From Candidatus Streptomyces philanthi (GTDB lineage Bacteria > Actinomycetota > Actinomycetes > Streptomycetales > Streptomycetaceae), in the NCBI GenBank assembly GCA_018114805.1, contig CP073042.1:248001-312000 (forward strand): 64,000 nucleotides of DNA, read 5' to 3'. Within the stretch, counting starts at the first letter, position 1. Each line of letters begins with the position of its first letter. Positions 1 through 9,298 of the stretch are shown here, one piece after another. The translations under genes and the position numbers were made by a program. The notes beneath the pieces were generated by a model, which worked only from the letters and a program-made list of their open reading frames with translations, made no database searches and had not been told where the DNA came from.

Positions 1-1176
1 GCCCTTCGCGGCGTCCTTGTTCACGTCGTCCTTGTCCGTGTCGCTCGTGTCGCTCTCGTCCGCGGCGTCCTTGCTCAGGCGTGGGCCCGGTGGCGTGGCG
101 GTGGGTTCGGCGGTCTGGGTGGGCTCGCCGAGCACGGCCAGCAGTCGGGCGGCCGGCACCAGGCCGATCAGCTCGCCCGCCTCATCCACCACGGCGACCG
201 GCTCGGAGCTGGTCGAGCAGGGCGCGAACAGCTCGATGATCGGGGTGTCGGCCAGCACGGTGGCCGGCGCCGCGGCCAGCACCTCGCGCGGGGTGCGCGG
301 CGCGGAGCCGTCCGCGGCGGCGAGCGTGCTGGCGGGATCGGCCATGATGGCGCCCGCGGTGAGCACCCGGGAGCGGTCCACGTCCTGGGTGAAGGAGGCC
401 ACGTAGTCGTTGGCCGGGGTGACCAGGATGTCCTGCGCGTTGCCGATCTGGACGATCCGGCCATCACGCATCACGGCGATCTGGTCACCGAGCCGCATGG
501 CCTCGTTGAGGTCGTGGGTGATAAAGACGATGGTCTTCTTGAGCCGCTTCTGGAGTTCCAGGAGCTGGTCCTGCATGTCGCGCCGGATCAGCGGGTCGAG
601 GGCGCTGAAGGACTCGTCCATCAGGAGCAGGTCGGCGTCGGTGGCCAGCGCGCGGGCCAGACCCACGCGCTGCTGCATGCCGCCGGACAGCTCGTCGGGC
701 CAGGAGTCCTCCCAGCCGGCTAGGCCGGCCAGCTCCAGGGCCTCCTTGGCGCGCGCCTCGCGGTCCGCACGCGGTATGCCCTGCACCTCGAGCCCGTAGG
801 CCGCGTTCTCCAACACGCTGCGGTGCGGGAAGAGCGCGAAGTGCTGGAAGACCATGCTGATCTTCCGCGAGCGCACCTCGCGCAGTTCGCGCGCGCTCAA
901 CCGGGTCAGGTCCGTGCCGTCGTAGAGCACCTGCCCCGCGGTCGGCTCAAGGAGTCCGTTCAACATGCGCAGCAGGGTCGACTTGCCCGATCCGGACAGT
1001 CCCATGACGACGAATATCTGGCCCGCCTCGACGGCGAACGACGCGTTGATGACCGCCGCCGTCGTCCCCTGGGAGCGCAGCTCGTCACGGCTGGCGCCCC
1101 CCTCCAGGGCGGTCACGGCCGCCTTCGGTCGCCTACCGAAGACCTTGTACAAGTGCTCGGCTCGCAGCCTGGACAC
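1..1176 (-). CDS. Glycine betaine/proline-type ABC transporter ATPase (C-terminus beyond window)
   Basis: Cytoplasmic ATPase that would power uptake of compatible solutes such as glycine betaine or proline. Reading from a GTG at 1176, preceded by GAGAGG five to six bases upstream, gives at least 392 codons. Visible motifs are a Walker A at residues 59-67 (GLSGSGKST), the signature LSGGMQQRV, and a Walker B followed by DESFSALDP, which is typical of the quaternary-amine transporter subfamily. A CBS-like segment follows (about residues 300-365), which in this family senses ionic strength. The last visible stretch is a charged Asp/Ser/Thr/Lys-rich tail. The permease and binding protein genes are expected beyond the left edge. 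Osmolyte specificity is inferred from the subfamily. Divergent from the exonuclease gene. Confidence 0.87.
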   Translation of the reverse strand, partial: MSRLRAEHLYKVFGRRPKAAVTALEGGASRDELRSQGTTAAVINASFAVEAGQIFVVMGLSGSGKSTLLRMLNGLLEPTAGQVLYDGTDLTRLSARELREVRSRKISMVFQHFALFPHRSVLENAAYGLEVQGIPRADREARAKEALELAGLAGWEDSWPDELSGGMQQRVGLARALATDADLLLMDESFSALDPLIRRDMQDQLLELQKRLKKTIVFITHDLNEAMRLGDQIAVMRDGRIVQIGNAQDILVTPANDYVASFTQDVDRSRVLTAGAIMADPASTLAAADGSAPRTPREVLAAAPATVLADTPIIELFAPCSTSSEPVAVVDEAGELIGLVPAARLLAVLGEPTQTAEPTATPPGPRLSKDAADESDTSDTDKDDVNKDAAKG

Positions 1177-1210
1177 ATACACCTCTCGGGTCGAACTCAA
1201 GAAACGACCC

Positions 1211-1228
1211 AGCCCCCCGGTGGGGGCT
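1211..1228 (-). promoter_or_regulatory. Small hairpin in the leader of the ABC ATPase gene
   Basis: A perfect 7-bp inverted repeat (AGCCCCC / GGGGGCT, loop CGGT) sits 35 bases upstream of the GTG start. It could be an attenuator or simply a chance GC-rich fold. No U-tract follows it. Confidence 0.25.
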
Positions 1229-1419
1229 TCCCGCCGGGGGGCGAGAGACAGGTCGTGGAGCGGGCGGTTTCGGCCCGCCTGACCACGTGCCCAATGCAAT
1301 AGTTGAATGCGCTACAGGGTCCGCTCCGGCTCGGCGCCTGCCCGGAAGCTCCCCGATCAAACCCTTTGTGTCCCACCTCACAAGCGTCGCCCGTCGGACG
1401 CATACGGCATGATCGGGCC

Positions 1420-2364
1420 GTGACCCGACGTCTGATGCTCCTCGACACCGCCTCCCTGTACTTCCGCGCCTACTTCGGCGTACCCGACTCGGTCCGCGCC
1501 CCGCACGGCACCCCGGTCAACGCCGTGCGCGGCCTTCTCGACTTCATCGCCCGCCTGGTGGACGACCACCGCCCGGACGACCTGGTCGCCTGCATGGACG
1601 CCGACTGGCGGCCCCAGTGGCGGGTCGACCTCATCCCCTCGTACAAGGCGCACCGGGTAGCCGACGAGCCGGCCGCCCCGCAGGGCGAGCACGTGCCGCA
1701 CTCGGGCGACTACAAGGAGGTCCCCGACACCCTCGCGCCGCAGGTGCCGGTGATCGAGGAGGTGCTGGACGCCATCGGCATCGCCCGCGTCGGCGTGGCC
1801 GGCTACGAGGCGGACGACGTGATCGGCACCCTCGCCACGCGCGCGAGCGGCCCGGTGGACATCGTCACCGGCGACCGCGACCTGTACCAGCTCGTCAGCG
1901 ACGAGCGGCGGGCCCGCGTGCTCTATCCGCTCAAGAACGTGGGCACGCTCCAGGCCGTGGACGAGGCGTGGCTGCGCGGGAAGTACGGCGTGGACGGCTC
2001 CGGCTACGCGGACCTGGCCCTGCTGCGCGGCGACCCCAGCGACGGCCTGCCGGGCGTGTCCGGCATCGGCGAGAAGACGGCCGCCAAGCTGCTGGCCGCC
2101 TACGGCGACCTGGCCGGCGTCACGGCCGCCGCGGCCGACCCGACGTCCAAGCTCACCCCCACCCAGCGCAGGCGACTGGCCGAGGCCGCCGACTACCTCG
2201 CCGTCGCGCCGCGCGTGGTCCGGGTCGCCACCGACGTCCCGCTGCCGGCCTTCGACCCGGCGCTGCCCACCGCCCCGCGCCACCCCACCGCGCTGGACGC
2301 GCTCGCCGGGCGTTGGGGCCTGGGCACCTCGCTGAGCAGGGTGCTCGCCGTTCTCGCGAGGTAA
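1420..2364 (+). CDS. 5'-3' exonuclease, PolI N-terminal-domain family
   Basis: A stand-alone version of the 5' nuclease domain of DNA polymerase I (314 aa), expected to remove RNA primers or flaps during replication and repair. The PIN-like core shows acidic metal-binding motifs: DTASLYFRAYFG near the N-terminus, GYEADDVIGTLA, and the VTGDRDLYQL block. These are followed by the helix-3-turn-helix DNA-binding segment GDPSDGLPGVSGIGEKTAAK. I chose the GTG at 1420 because similarity begins there (VTRRLMLLDTASLYF); the open frame extends upstream with no conserved content. There is no clear Shine-Dalgarno. CATGAT eight bases upstream could be a -10 element for a leaderless message. The M. tuberculosis counterpart (Rv2090) occupies the same place beside the helicase/tat block. 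Confidence 0.88.
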   Translation: MTRRLMLLDTASLYFRAYFGVPDSVRAPHGTPVNAVRGLLDFIARLVDDHRPDDLVACMDADWRPQWRVDLIPSYKAHRVADEPAAPQGEHVPHSGDYKEVPDTLAPQVPVIEEVLDAIGIARVGVAGYEADDVIGTLATRASGPVDIVTGDRDLYQLVSDERRARVLYPLKNVGTLQAVDEAWLRGKYGVDGSGYADLALLRGDPSDGLPGVSGIGEKTAAKLLAAYGDLAGVTAAAADPTSKLTPTQRRRLAEAADYLAVAPRVVRVATDVPLPAFDPALPTAPRHPTALDALAGRWGLGTSLSRVLAVLAR

Positions 2365-2368
2365 GCTG

Positions 2369-2387
2369 TTAGGTTAGGTAATCCTAA
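2369..2387 (+). promoter_or_regulatory. Iron box (DmdR1/IdeR operator)
   Basis: TTAGGTTAGGTAATCCTAA matches the actinobacterial iron-box consensus TTAGGTTAGGCTAACCTAA at 16 of 19 positions. It lies 22 bases before the start of the siderophore-interacting protein gene, in the only AT-rich stretch of this intergenic gap. Repression by iron-loaded DmdR1/IdeR is inferred. Confidence 0.85.
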
Positions 2388-2409
2388 CTTCCCTTTCCCA
2401 GGAGGCATC

Positions 2410-3270
2410 GTGACAGAGCGTCCGGCCCGCAAGCAGCCGCAGCTCCACCGGGGACAGGTGATCCGCACCGAGCGGCTCACCCCCCACATGGTGCGCGTGG
2501 TGCTCGGCGGCGCGGGGCTGGCGAACTTCAGCGCGGGCGAGTGGAGCGACCACTACGTCAAGCTGCTGTTCCCGATCGAGGGCGTGGACTACCCCAAGCC
2601 CTTCGACATCCAGCAGATCCGCGCGGACATGCCGCGCCACCAGTGGCCGGTGACCCGCACCTACACGGTGCGCACCTGGGACCTGGTCAGCCGCGAGCTG
2701 GCGATCGACTTCGTGGTGCACGGCGACGAGGGCGTGGCCGGCCCGTGGGCCACCAGCGTCAAGGCAGGCGAGGAGATCTCCTTCCTCGGCCCCGGCGGCG
2801 CGTACGCCCCGGCCCCCGACGCCGACTGGCACCTGATCGCCGGCGACGAAAGCGCGCTGCCCGCCATCGCCGCCGCCCTGGAACGGCTGGCGGCCAGCGA
2901 GCGCCCGGCGCCGGCGCACGTGTTCATCGAGGTGGCGGACGAGGCCGAGCGCCAGCCGCTGGCCGAGGTGCCGGGCGCCACCGTGCACTGGCTCCACCGC
3001 GACGGCGCCCGCGTCGGCGCCAAGCTGACCCAGGCGGTCCGCGACCTCGCCTTCCCACCCGGTGACCTGCACGCCTTCGTGCACGGCGAGGCGGGCTTCG
3101 TGAAAGAGCTGCGCCGCCAGCTGCGCGTCGAACACCAGGTCCCGCGCGAGCGGCTGTCGATCTCCGGCTACTGGCGTCTGGGCCACAACGAGGAGGGCTG
3201 GCAGGCGGCCAAGCAGGAGTGGAACCAGCAGGTGGAGGCGGAGCAGGAGCGCGGGCAGGCCGGTGCCTGA
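2410..3270 (+). CDS. Siderophore-interacting protein (ferric-siderophore reductase, SIP family)
   Basis: Cytoplasmic flavin-dependent reductase that releases iron from imported ferric siderophores. The 286-residue length is normal. The N-terminal FAD-binding barrel carries the RTYTVR motif; the C-terminal NAD(P)H-binding half shows GDESALPAI and ends with the family hallmark SGYWRLGHNEEGW. The GTG start at 2410 has AGGAGG five to eight bases upstream. The iron box at 2369-2387 overlaps the promoter region, so expression should rise in iron starvation. The gene stands alone and ends at a strong bidirectional hairpin shared with the convergent helicase gene. Confidence 0.93.
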   Translation: MTERPARKQPQLHRGQVIRTERLTPHMVRVVLGGAGLANFSAGEWSDHYVKLLFPIEGVDYPKPFDIQQIRADMPRHQWPVTRTYTVRTWDLVSRELAIDFVVHGDEGVAGPWATSVKAGEEISFLGPGGAYAPAPDADWHLIAGDESALPAIAAALERLAASERPAPAHVFIEVADEAERQPLAEVPGATVHWLHRDGARVGAKLTQAVRDLAFPPGDLHAFVHGEAGFVKELRRQLRVEHQVPRERLSISGYWRLGHNEEGWQAAKQEWNQQVEAEQERGQAGA

Positions 3271-3349
3271 GCCGACGCCCCTCGGTGCCCGGGGCGACCC
3301 GGTCTCCGTCCAGGGTGGTACGGAAGACGGCCGACCACGGTCCACGAAA

Positions 3350-3396
3350 GCGCCCGGCGCGCCGCGCCCTATCGAGGAGAGCGGCGCGCCGGGCGC
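3350..3396. terminator. Bidirectional hairpin between SIP and helicase genes
   Basis: Perfect 15-bp inverted repeat (arms 3350-3364 and 3382-3396, 17-base loop) between the convergent 3' ends at 3270 and 3487. It has no U-tract, as is usual for Streptomyces terminators. Confidence 0.75.
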
Positions 3397-3486
3397 ACGT
3401 GGTGGGGCGGGCGGCACATCGGCAGGCCGGGTCGGGCGGCCCAGCGGGGTGGACCGCCCGGCGGGGCGGGGGCCCGGCCCGCCGGC

Positions 3487-6318
3487 TCAGCCCACCGAGG
3501 AGTAGGCCACGACCCCGCGCCGCAGGCCGTCCACGGCCCTGCGCGCATTGCGCGTCACGGTGCCCTCCGGCGGGGCGGCCACGGCGATCTGCCCCAGCAC
3601 GTCGATGAGCTGCTTGCACCAGCGCACGAAGTCGCCGGCCGGCATCTCCACCTCGCGCAGCACGTCGTCGAGCCCGTGCCCGGAGGCCCAGCGGTAGGCC
3701 GCCCAGGCGAAGCCGAGGTCCGGCTCGCGCTGGCCGACGCCCTCTGCCTGGTTGATCCGGTGGTCCTCCTCCAGCGCGTCGAGTCGCCCCCAGATCCGCA
3801 CCATCTCGGTGAGCGCCTGCTTGGACGCCCCGGTGGGCAGCTTGGGCGCCACCGCGTCGTCCGCCGCCCGCGCCTCGTAGACCAGCGCCGACGCGCACGC
3901 CGCCAGCTCCGCGGGCTTCAGCCCCTCCCAAACCCCGTCCCGCAGGCACTCACTGGCCAGCAGGTCCAGCTCGCCGTAGAGCCGCGCCAGCCGCTTGCCG
4001 TCCTCGGTGACCTCGTCGCCCTGGAGATAGCCCAGCTCGGTCAGCAGGGCACAGATGCGGTCGAAGGTGCGCGCGATCGTGTTCGTACGCCCCTCGATGC
4101 GCCGCTCAAGCTGCCGGGTGTCCCGCCGCAGCCGGTGGTACCGCTCGGCCCACCGGGCGTGGTCCTCGCGCTCCGCGCAACCGTGGCAGGGGTGGGCCCG
4201 GATCTCCGTGCGCAGCCTGCTGATCTCGGTGTCGTCGGCCGCGGCCGAACGCTCCTTGCGACGGCGGTGCGGCTCGTGGTGGCCGGCCTTGGTACGCAGC
4301 GCGGAGGCCAGGTCGCGACGCGACTGCGGACTGCGCGCGTTGAACGACTTGGGGATGCGCATCCGCTCCAGCGCCTCCACCGGAACCGGGAAGTCCATCG
4401 CCGCCAGCCGCTTGACCTGCCGCTCCGAGGTGAGCACCAGCGGACGCGGCCCGTCGTGGTACTCGAATCCGCCACGGTGCCCGCCCGCGCGCCCCGCGGG
4501 CAGCCCGGGGTCGAGCACCAGGGCGAGCCCGGCGTACTTCCCGACCGGCACCTGGATCACGTCGCCCGGCTTGAGCTTCTCCAGCGCCGTGGCCGCCGCC
4601 GCCCGGCGCTGCGCCGCGCCCTGCTTGGCCAGCTCCGTCTCCCGGTCGCTCAACTGGCGCCGCAGCCGGGAGTACTCGTCGAAGTCGCCGAGGTGGCAGG
4701 TCATCGACGCCCGGTAGCCCTCCAGGCCCTCCTCGTTGCGCTGCACCTGCCGCGAGATGCCGACGACCGCCTTGTCCGCCTGGAACTGCGCGAAGGAGGT
4801 CTCGAGGAGTTCGCGCGAGCGGTGCCGCCCGAACTGGAAGACCAGGTTGACGGCCATGTTGTACGAGGGGCGGAAGGAGGAGCGCAACGGGTAGGTACGG
4901 GTGCCCGCGAGGCCGGCGAGCGCCGCCGGGTCCATCGCGCGCTGCCACAGCACCACCGCGTGGCCCTCGACATCGATACCGCGCCGCCCCGCACGGCCGG
5001 TGAGCTGCGTGTACTCGCCCGGGGTGATGTCGGCGTGCTGCTCGCCGTTCCACTTGATCAGCTTCTCGAGGACCACCGACCGCGCCGGCATATTGATACC
5101 GAGCGCCAGCGTCTCGGTCGCGAACACCGCCTTGACCAGGCCCTTGACGAAGAGTTCCTCGACGACCTCCTTGAAGGTCGGCAGCATTCCCGCGTGGTGG
5201 GCGGCGATCCCCCGCTCCAGGCGCTCAAGCCACTCGAAGTAGCCCAGTACGTGCAGGTCCTCGTCAGGGATGGACGCCGTGCGCTCCTCGACGATGGTCC
5301 GCACCCGGGCCCGCGCCGCGTCGTCGTTCAGCCGCAGCCCCGCGAACAGGCACTGCTGCACGGCCGCCTCACAGCCCGCGCGGCTGAAGATGAACGTGAT
5401 CGCCGGGAGCAGCCCCTCCGAGTCCAGCCGGTCGATCACCTCGGGTCTGCTCGGGGTCCAGATCCGGCTGCGCTGGCGGCGCTCGCGCTCCCGGTCAGCC
5501 TCCCGCATCGAGCGACCGCGCCGCTTGTCCCCGCCGAAGCTGGGGCGGCTGTTCTCCATCCGGGCCAACCGCACCAGGTCGGGGTTGACCTCGCGACGGC
5601 CGGTGCCGGGCCGTCCCTCGGGGCTGTCCTTCTCCTCGAAGAGGTCGTATATCTGCTGGCCGGCGAGCACGTGCTGCCACAGCGGGACCGGCCGGTGCTC
5701 GGAGACGATCACCTCGGTGTCGCCGCGCACCGTGTCCAGCCAGTCCCCGAACTCCTCGGCGTTGGAGACCGTCGCGGAGAGCGAGACCAGCGTCACCGAC
5801 TCCGGCAGGTGGATGATGACCTCTTCCCAGACGGCGCCCCGGAACCGGTCGGAGAGGTAGTGCACCTCGTCCATGACGACGTACCCGAGACCGTCGAGGG
5901 AGCGGGAGCCCGCGTAGAGCATGTTGCGCAGCACCTCGGTGGTCATCACGACCACCGGTGCCTCGGAGTTCACGCTGTTGTCGCCGGTCAGCAGGCCGAC
6001 CTTCTCTGCGCAGTAGCGCTCCACGAGGTCGCCGTACTTCTGGTTCGACAGCGCTTTGATGGGCGTGGTGTAGAAGCACTTGCGGCCCCGGGTGAGGGCC
6101 AGGTGGACGGCGAACTCGCCCACGATCGTCTTACCGGAGCCGGTGGGGGCGGCGACCAGGACGCCCTTGCCTGCTTCGAGTGCTTGGCACGCCTCGATCT
6201 GGAACGGATCGAGGCCAAATTCGTACATCGCGCGGAACGGAGCGAGAGCCGTGGCCTGGTCGGCAGCCCGGATGCGGGCCTGGGCGTATCGCTCGGCGGG
6301 AGATAGCTCGTCGGTCAT
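3487..6318 (-). CDS. DEAD/DEAH-box RNA helicase, HelY/Ski2-Mtr4 family
   Basis: Large ATP-dependent helicase (943 aa), expected to unwind RNA during processing or turnover. Motif I is APTGSGKT at residues 57-64, motif II is VVMDEVHYL, motif III SLSAT, and motif VI QLTGRAGRRG. The C-terminal half contains a long arch-like insertion with HPCHGC and a DSHCT-type end, as in Mtr4/Ski2 proteins. I start at the ATG at 6318 (MTDELSPAERYAQ), where family similarity begins; an in-frame codon at 6351 adds only unconserved residues. The gene is the first of a long minus-strand block leading back to tatC and pafBC, the same order as M. tuberculosis helY-tatC-tatA. In vivo substrate is unknown. Confidence 0.92.
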   Translation of the reverse strand: MTDELSPAERYAQARIRAADQATALAPFRAMYEFGLDPFQIEACQALEAGKGVLVAAPTGSGKTIVGEFAVHLALTRGRKCFYTTPIKALSNQKYGDLVERYCAEKVGLLTGDNSVNSEAPVVVMTTEVLRNMLYAGSRSLDGLGYVVMDEVHYLSDRFRGAVWEEVIIHLPESVTLVSLSATVSNAEEFGDWLDTVRGDTEVIVSEHRPVPLWQHVLAGQQIYDLFEEKDSPEGRPGTGRREVNPDLVRLARMENSRPSFGGDKRRGRSMREADRERERRQRSRIWTPSRPEVIDRLDSEGLLPAITFIFSRAGCEAAVQQCLFAGLRLNDDAARARVRTIVEERTASIPDEDLHVLGYFEWLERLERGIAAHHAGMLPTFKEVVEELFVKGLVKAVFATETLALGINMPARSVVLEKLIKWNGEQHADITPGEYTQLTGRAGRRGIDVEGHAVVLWQRAMDPAALAGLAGTRTYPLRSSFRPSYNMAVNLVFQFGRHRSRELLETSFAQFQADKAVVGISRQVQRNEEGLEGYRASMTCHLGDFDEYSRLRRQLSDRETELAKQGAAQRRAAAATALEKLKPGDVIQVPVGKYAGLALVLDPGLPAGRAGGHRGGFEYHDGPRPLVLTSERQVKRLAAMDFPVPVEALERMRIPKSFNARSPQSRRDLASALRTKAGHHEPHRRRKERSAAADDTEISRLRTEIRAHPCHGCAEREDHARWAERYHRLRRDTRQLERRIEGRTNTIARTFDRICALLTELGYLQGDEVTEDGKRLARLYGELDLLASECLRDGVWEGLKPAELAACASALVYEARAADDAVAPKLPTGASKQALTEMVRIWGRLDALEEDHRINQAEGVGQREPDLGFAWAAYRWASGHGLDDVLREVEMPAGDFVRWCKQLIDVLGQIAVAAPPEGTVTRNARRAVDGLRRGVVAYSSVG

Positions 6319-6443
6319 CGTACTTACGAGCCTACCGGCCACCTCTGACAACGCACTCGATCTTTACCAGTGCCTGGGACGCGACCGGCCAGGTCGGAGT
6401 GGCGCCCTCCCCTGCGGCCCGCTCCCGCCCGGCCGCCCCGGAG

Positions 6444-7333
6444 TCAGCCGCCCAGCAGCCGCACGGCGCCCGGCACGGTCACGGCGGTCAGCGACAGCGG
6501 CCCCAGCGGCTCCCCGTCGGCGTAGCCGGTGAGCCCGGGCGCCGCCAGCGACACCTTCGCAGCCCGGTACGTGGTCACCGTCGGGTGGCCGAGATGCGTG
6601 CCCCGGTAGACCGGCGGGAAGACCCGCAGCAGCGTCCGGCGGGTGCACGGGCCGACGACCGTGACGTCGAAGAGCCCGTCGTCCAGCCGGGCGCCGCCGC
6701 ATATCCGCATCCCGCCACCGTACGAGGACCCGTTGCCGACCGCGATCAGCGTCGCCTCGATCTCCCGCTCGGGCCCGTCGTCCAGCCGCAGCCGGTACGG
6801 GAAGGTCCGCAGCCCGGCCAGTTCCGCGACCATCGCCAGGTCGTACCGGAAGCGGCCGGTCGGCCAGCGCATCCGGTTGCCGCGGTCGTTGACCCGGGAG
6901 TCGAAACCGGAGGCGAGGACGGTGCCGAAGTACGTCTCGCCGGCCAGCCTCACGTCCACCGGCCGCCCGCCGTCGGACTTCAGCGAGGCTGCGATCAGAT
7001 GGGCCGCGGCGCCGGGGTCACGCACCGGCAACCCGGTGGCCTGCGCGAAGTCGTTCCCGGTGCCCACCGCCACCACGCCGAGCGGGGTGCCGGTGCCGGC
7101 CAACGCCTGGAGCGCCAGCGAGGTCATGCCGTCGCCGCCGACCGCCACCAGGGCCCCGTGCCGCCCGCGACCGCCGCGCGGGCCCGGCTCAGCGCGTCAC
7201 CGGCGTCGGCGCCCAGCACCGTCCGCACACGGAACCCCGCGTCGCGGAGCACCCGCGCGGCCGGCTGCGCGGCCCGCGCGCCCCGGCCGGGGCCCACCGT
7301 TGGATTGACGAAGAGAGTGATGTCGCTGGTCAC
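6444..7333 (-). pseudogene. Diacylglycerol kinase-family lipid kinase, one-base frameshift
   Basis: Member of the diacylglycerol/sphingosine kinase-like family that phosphorylates lipids at the membrane. The first 57 or so residues (VTSDITLFVNPTVGPGRG...) are in one frame. The rest, beginning at the glycine-rich nucleotide loop VAVGGDGM and continuing through VGTGNDFAQATGLP to the typical C-terminus (RLDDGLFDVTVV, ADGEPLG), lies in another. One missing base near the run CCCC at 7154-7157 explains the switch. With it restored the protein would be about 296 residues, normal for the family. The GTG at 7333 sits six bases after a TATATT box (7340-7345), so the message may be leaderless. Sequencing error is as likely as real inactivation. 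Confidence 0.8.
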
Positions 7334-7339
7334 GCACGG

Positions 7340-7345
7340 AATATA
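7340..7345 (-). promoter_or_regulatory. -10 box (TATATT) of a probable leaderless promoter, lipid kinase gene
   Basis: TATATT on the minus strand ends six bases before the GTG at 7333, placing the transcription start at or next to the start codon. No ribosome binding site is present. Confidence 0.45.
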
Positions 7346-7350
7346 CCGGC

Positions 7351-8322
7351 TCAGGTGAAGTCGTCGTAGCCGCTGCGCCGGCCCGAGTCCGTGCCCCCGC
7401 GCTCGTCGCCCGCCGCGCCGCCGGCCGAGACCGTCTCCGCGTCGTCCACCGCCTCGGGTACGTGGCTCTGCGACGCCTCGTCGTCATCGACGCCGAAGTC
7501 GGGATCGTTGGCCCGCTGCTTGGCCTTGCGCCGGTCGTTGATGAGCGAGACGCCCACCGCAATGAAGTACAGCAGCGTGACGGGCCCCGCGATGGCGAAC
7601 ATGCCCACCGGGTCGGTGCTCGGCGTTGCCAGGGCGCCGAACACGGTGATGCCCATGATCATGCCGCGCCACCAGCCGAGCATCCGGCGCCCGGTGACCA
7701 CGCCGCCGAAGTTGAGCAGCACCAGGACCAGCGGCAGTTCGAAGGCGAGGCCGAAGACGACGACCATGCGGGTCAGCAGGTCGATGAAGTCGTCCAACGG
7801 CAACAGGTTGTCCGCGCCGTCCGGGGTGAAGTCGAGCAGCACCTCGGCGGTCGTGGGCAGGATCGCGTACGCGAAGAAGCCGCCGCCCACGAAGAGCGGC
7901 ACGCCGGCCGCCACGAAGGCCATCGAGTACTTCTTCTCCTGCTTGTGCAGGCCGGGCGCGAGGAACGCCGAGAGCTGGTACAGCCAGATCGGCGTGGCTA
8001 GCACCAAGCCGGTCATGAAGGAGACCTTGAGCATGATCGTGAACGGCGACAAAAGACCGTTCACGGTGAAGTAGGCGCACTTCTGGTCGCCGTCCTTGGC
8101 GGCCTCCAGATCAGAGACGGAAAGACCGCCACAACCGACCGAATCCAAAAACGGCTTCATCAGGAAGTCGACGATGTCCTTGTAATAGAATAGCGCGACC
8201 GCCGTCACCAGACAGATCGCCAGGACCGCCTTGAGGAGCCTGTTGCGCAACTCACGCAGGTGCTCCCCGAGGGGCATCCGCCCCTCGGGGTCCTTCTCCT
8301 TCTTGCGGGCAGGCTTGAGCAA
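7351..8322 (-). CDS. tatC: Sec-independent protein translocase TatC
   Basis: Six-span inner-membrane receptor of the twin-arginine translocon, which exports folded proteins with TatA. The 323-residue protein has the TatC N-terminal signature (GRMPLGEHLRELRNRLLKA), a family-typical second periplasmic loop, and hydrophobic segments through about residue 265. A hydrophilic Asp/Ser-rich cytoplasmic tail follows. The start is a TTG at 8322: GATGAGG lies seven bases upstream and an in-frame stop lies just beyond it. TatA is encoded 63 bases upstream on the same strand, so the two are probably cotranscribed. Streptomycetes export unusually many proteins through Tat. Confidence 0.96.
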   Translation of the reverse strand: MLKPARKKEKDPEGRMPLGEHLRELRNRLLKAVLAICLVTAVALFYYKDIVDFLMKPFLDSVGCGGLSVSDLEAAKDGDQKCAYFTVNGLLSPFTIMLKVSFMTGLVLATPIWLYQLSAFLAPGLHKQEKKYSMAFVAAGVPLFVGGGFFAYAILPTTAEVLLDFTPDGADNLLPLDDFIDLLTRMVVVFGLAFELPLVLVLLNFGGVVTGRRMLGWWRGMIMGITVFGALATPSTDPVGMFAIAGPVTLLYFIAVGVSLINDRRKAKQRANDPDFGVDDDEASQSHVPEAVDDAETVSAGGAAGDERGGTDSGRRSGYDDFT

Positions 8323-8385
8323 CCCACGTCCTCATCTCGTGCGGCAGGCGACGGCCGTCGGCCATCGCCTCAGTCGGCCCTGGAT

Positions 8386-8685
8386 CTAGCGCTTTGTCGT
8401 GTGGTCGCTCGGCTCATTCACCGGGCGGGAGCTGCTCACGTCGCCCGGCGCCGCCTGGATGGTGCGGTGCCCACCGGCCTGGTCGGCGGTGTCTTCGGGG
8501 TGCGCCGGCTCGGCCGGGGCGGGCTGCTTGCCCTCCGACTTCATTGCCTTGGCCTCGCTCTTGAGGATGCGCGCGGACTTGCCGAGCGAACGCGCCATGT
8601 CCGGAAGCTTCTTCGCGCCAAAGAGCAGAATGACGACGACAAGAATGAGGATGATCTCGGGGGCACCGATCTTTCCACCGAACAT
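8386..8685 (-). CDS. tatA: Twin-arginine translocase subunit TatA
   Basis: Pore-forming Tat subunit, 99 aa. It has the single N-terminal membrane helix ([20 protein letters not shown]), the conserved FGAKKLP hinge, an amphipathic helix ([19 protein letters not shown]) and a charged disordered tail. The ATG at 8685 is preceded by GAAGG eight bases upstream. It lies directly upstream of tatC and downstream of the pafBC genes, the order seen in mycobacteria. Confidence 0.96.
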   Translation of the reverse strand: MFGGKIGAPEIILILVVVILLFGAKKLPDMARSLGKSARILKSEAKAMKSEGKQPAPAEPAHPEDTADQAGGHRTIQAAPGDVSSSRPVNEPSDHTTKR

Positions 8686-8927
8686 AAGATTTACCTTCTC
8701 ACCGAGGCGGCTGGGGTGGCTGTCCGACCGGTCGGACGTGGGAGTCCGGCAGCCGTTGTGGCAGCGATCTTAACGCGGCGGGGTAAACGGGTGGCAATCC
8801 CCGGGCGTACTACCGATTGCGTCCCCGGGCCTCGATACCAGGGCCCCGCCCCTCAGAGTACCGCTCGTTTGTTCCCCAGAGCAGAGCGCCTGAACTGCGC
8901 GAACGCGGACGGAGGCCCGAACGGGGC

Positions 8928-9131
8928 TCAGCGCCGGCGCAGTCCGTCCACCTGAGCGGCGAGCGGACCGGTGGCGCGTTCCAGGTCCTGCGAGGCCCGC
9001 GCGATCCGGTCCGAGCTCTCCCCCACCTGTCGCGCCAGCCGCCGCACCTCCCGGTACACCCGCGCCGCGAGGACAGCGAGGACGGCGAGTCCACAGAACG
9101 CGAGGGCGATTGCAAGCATGGGCCAGAGCAT
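8928..9131 (-). CDS. Small single-span membrane protein with amphipathic tail
   Basis: 67-residue protein, MLWPMLAIALAFCGLAVL followed by a basic, probably helical or coiled-coil segment rich in Arg, Gln and Glu (REVRRLARQVGESSDRIA). It has one N-terminal membrane segment and a likely cytoplasmic tail. I placed the start at the ATG at 9131 because the hydrophobic segment begins there and GGTAGG lies nine bases upstream; a GTG seven codons earlier is possible. I know of no function. The position between tatA and the zinc-ribbon protein appears conserved in streptomycetes. Confidence 0.6.
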   Translation of the reverse strand: MLWPMLAIALAFCGLAVLAVLAARVYREVRRLARQVGESSDRIARASQDLERATGPLAAQVDGLRRR

Positions 9132-9298
9132 GGAAGGCAACCTACCGTTCACCCCGCCCGACCAGGCAACCGCCCGCCGGCCCCACCGAACTCCCCCCGC
9201 GCCTCCCGGGGGTGACTCGGGTCACGGCACCGCCACCGCCGCGCCGGACCTCCCGACCGGAGCCCGCGCCGCGCCGGCCCGGCCGCACCAGCGCGGCG

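Noticed and set aside
3676..6306. 876-codon open frame on the plus strand opposite the helicase gene
   Set aside because: Typical antisense shadow in very high-GC DNA: composition is Arg/Gly/Val/Leu-rich with no motif, while the opposite strand encodes a complete helicase.
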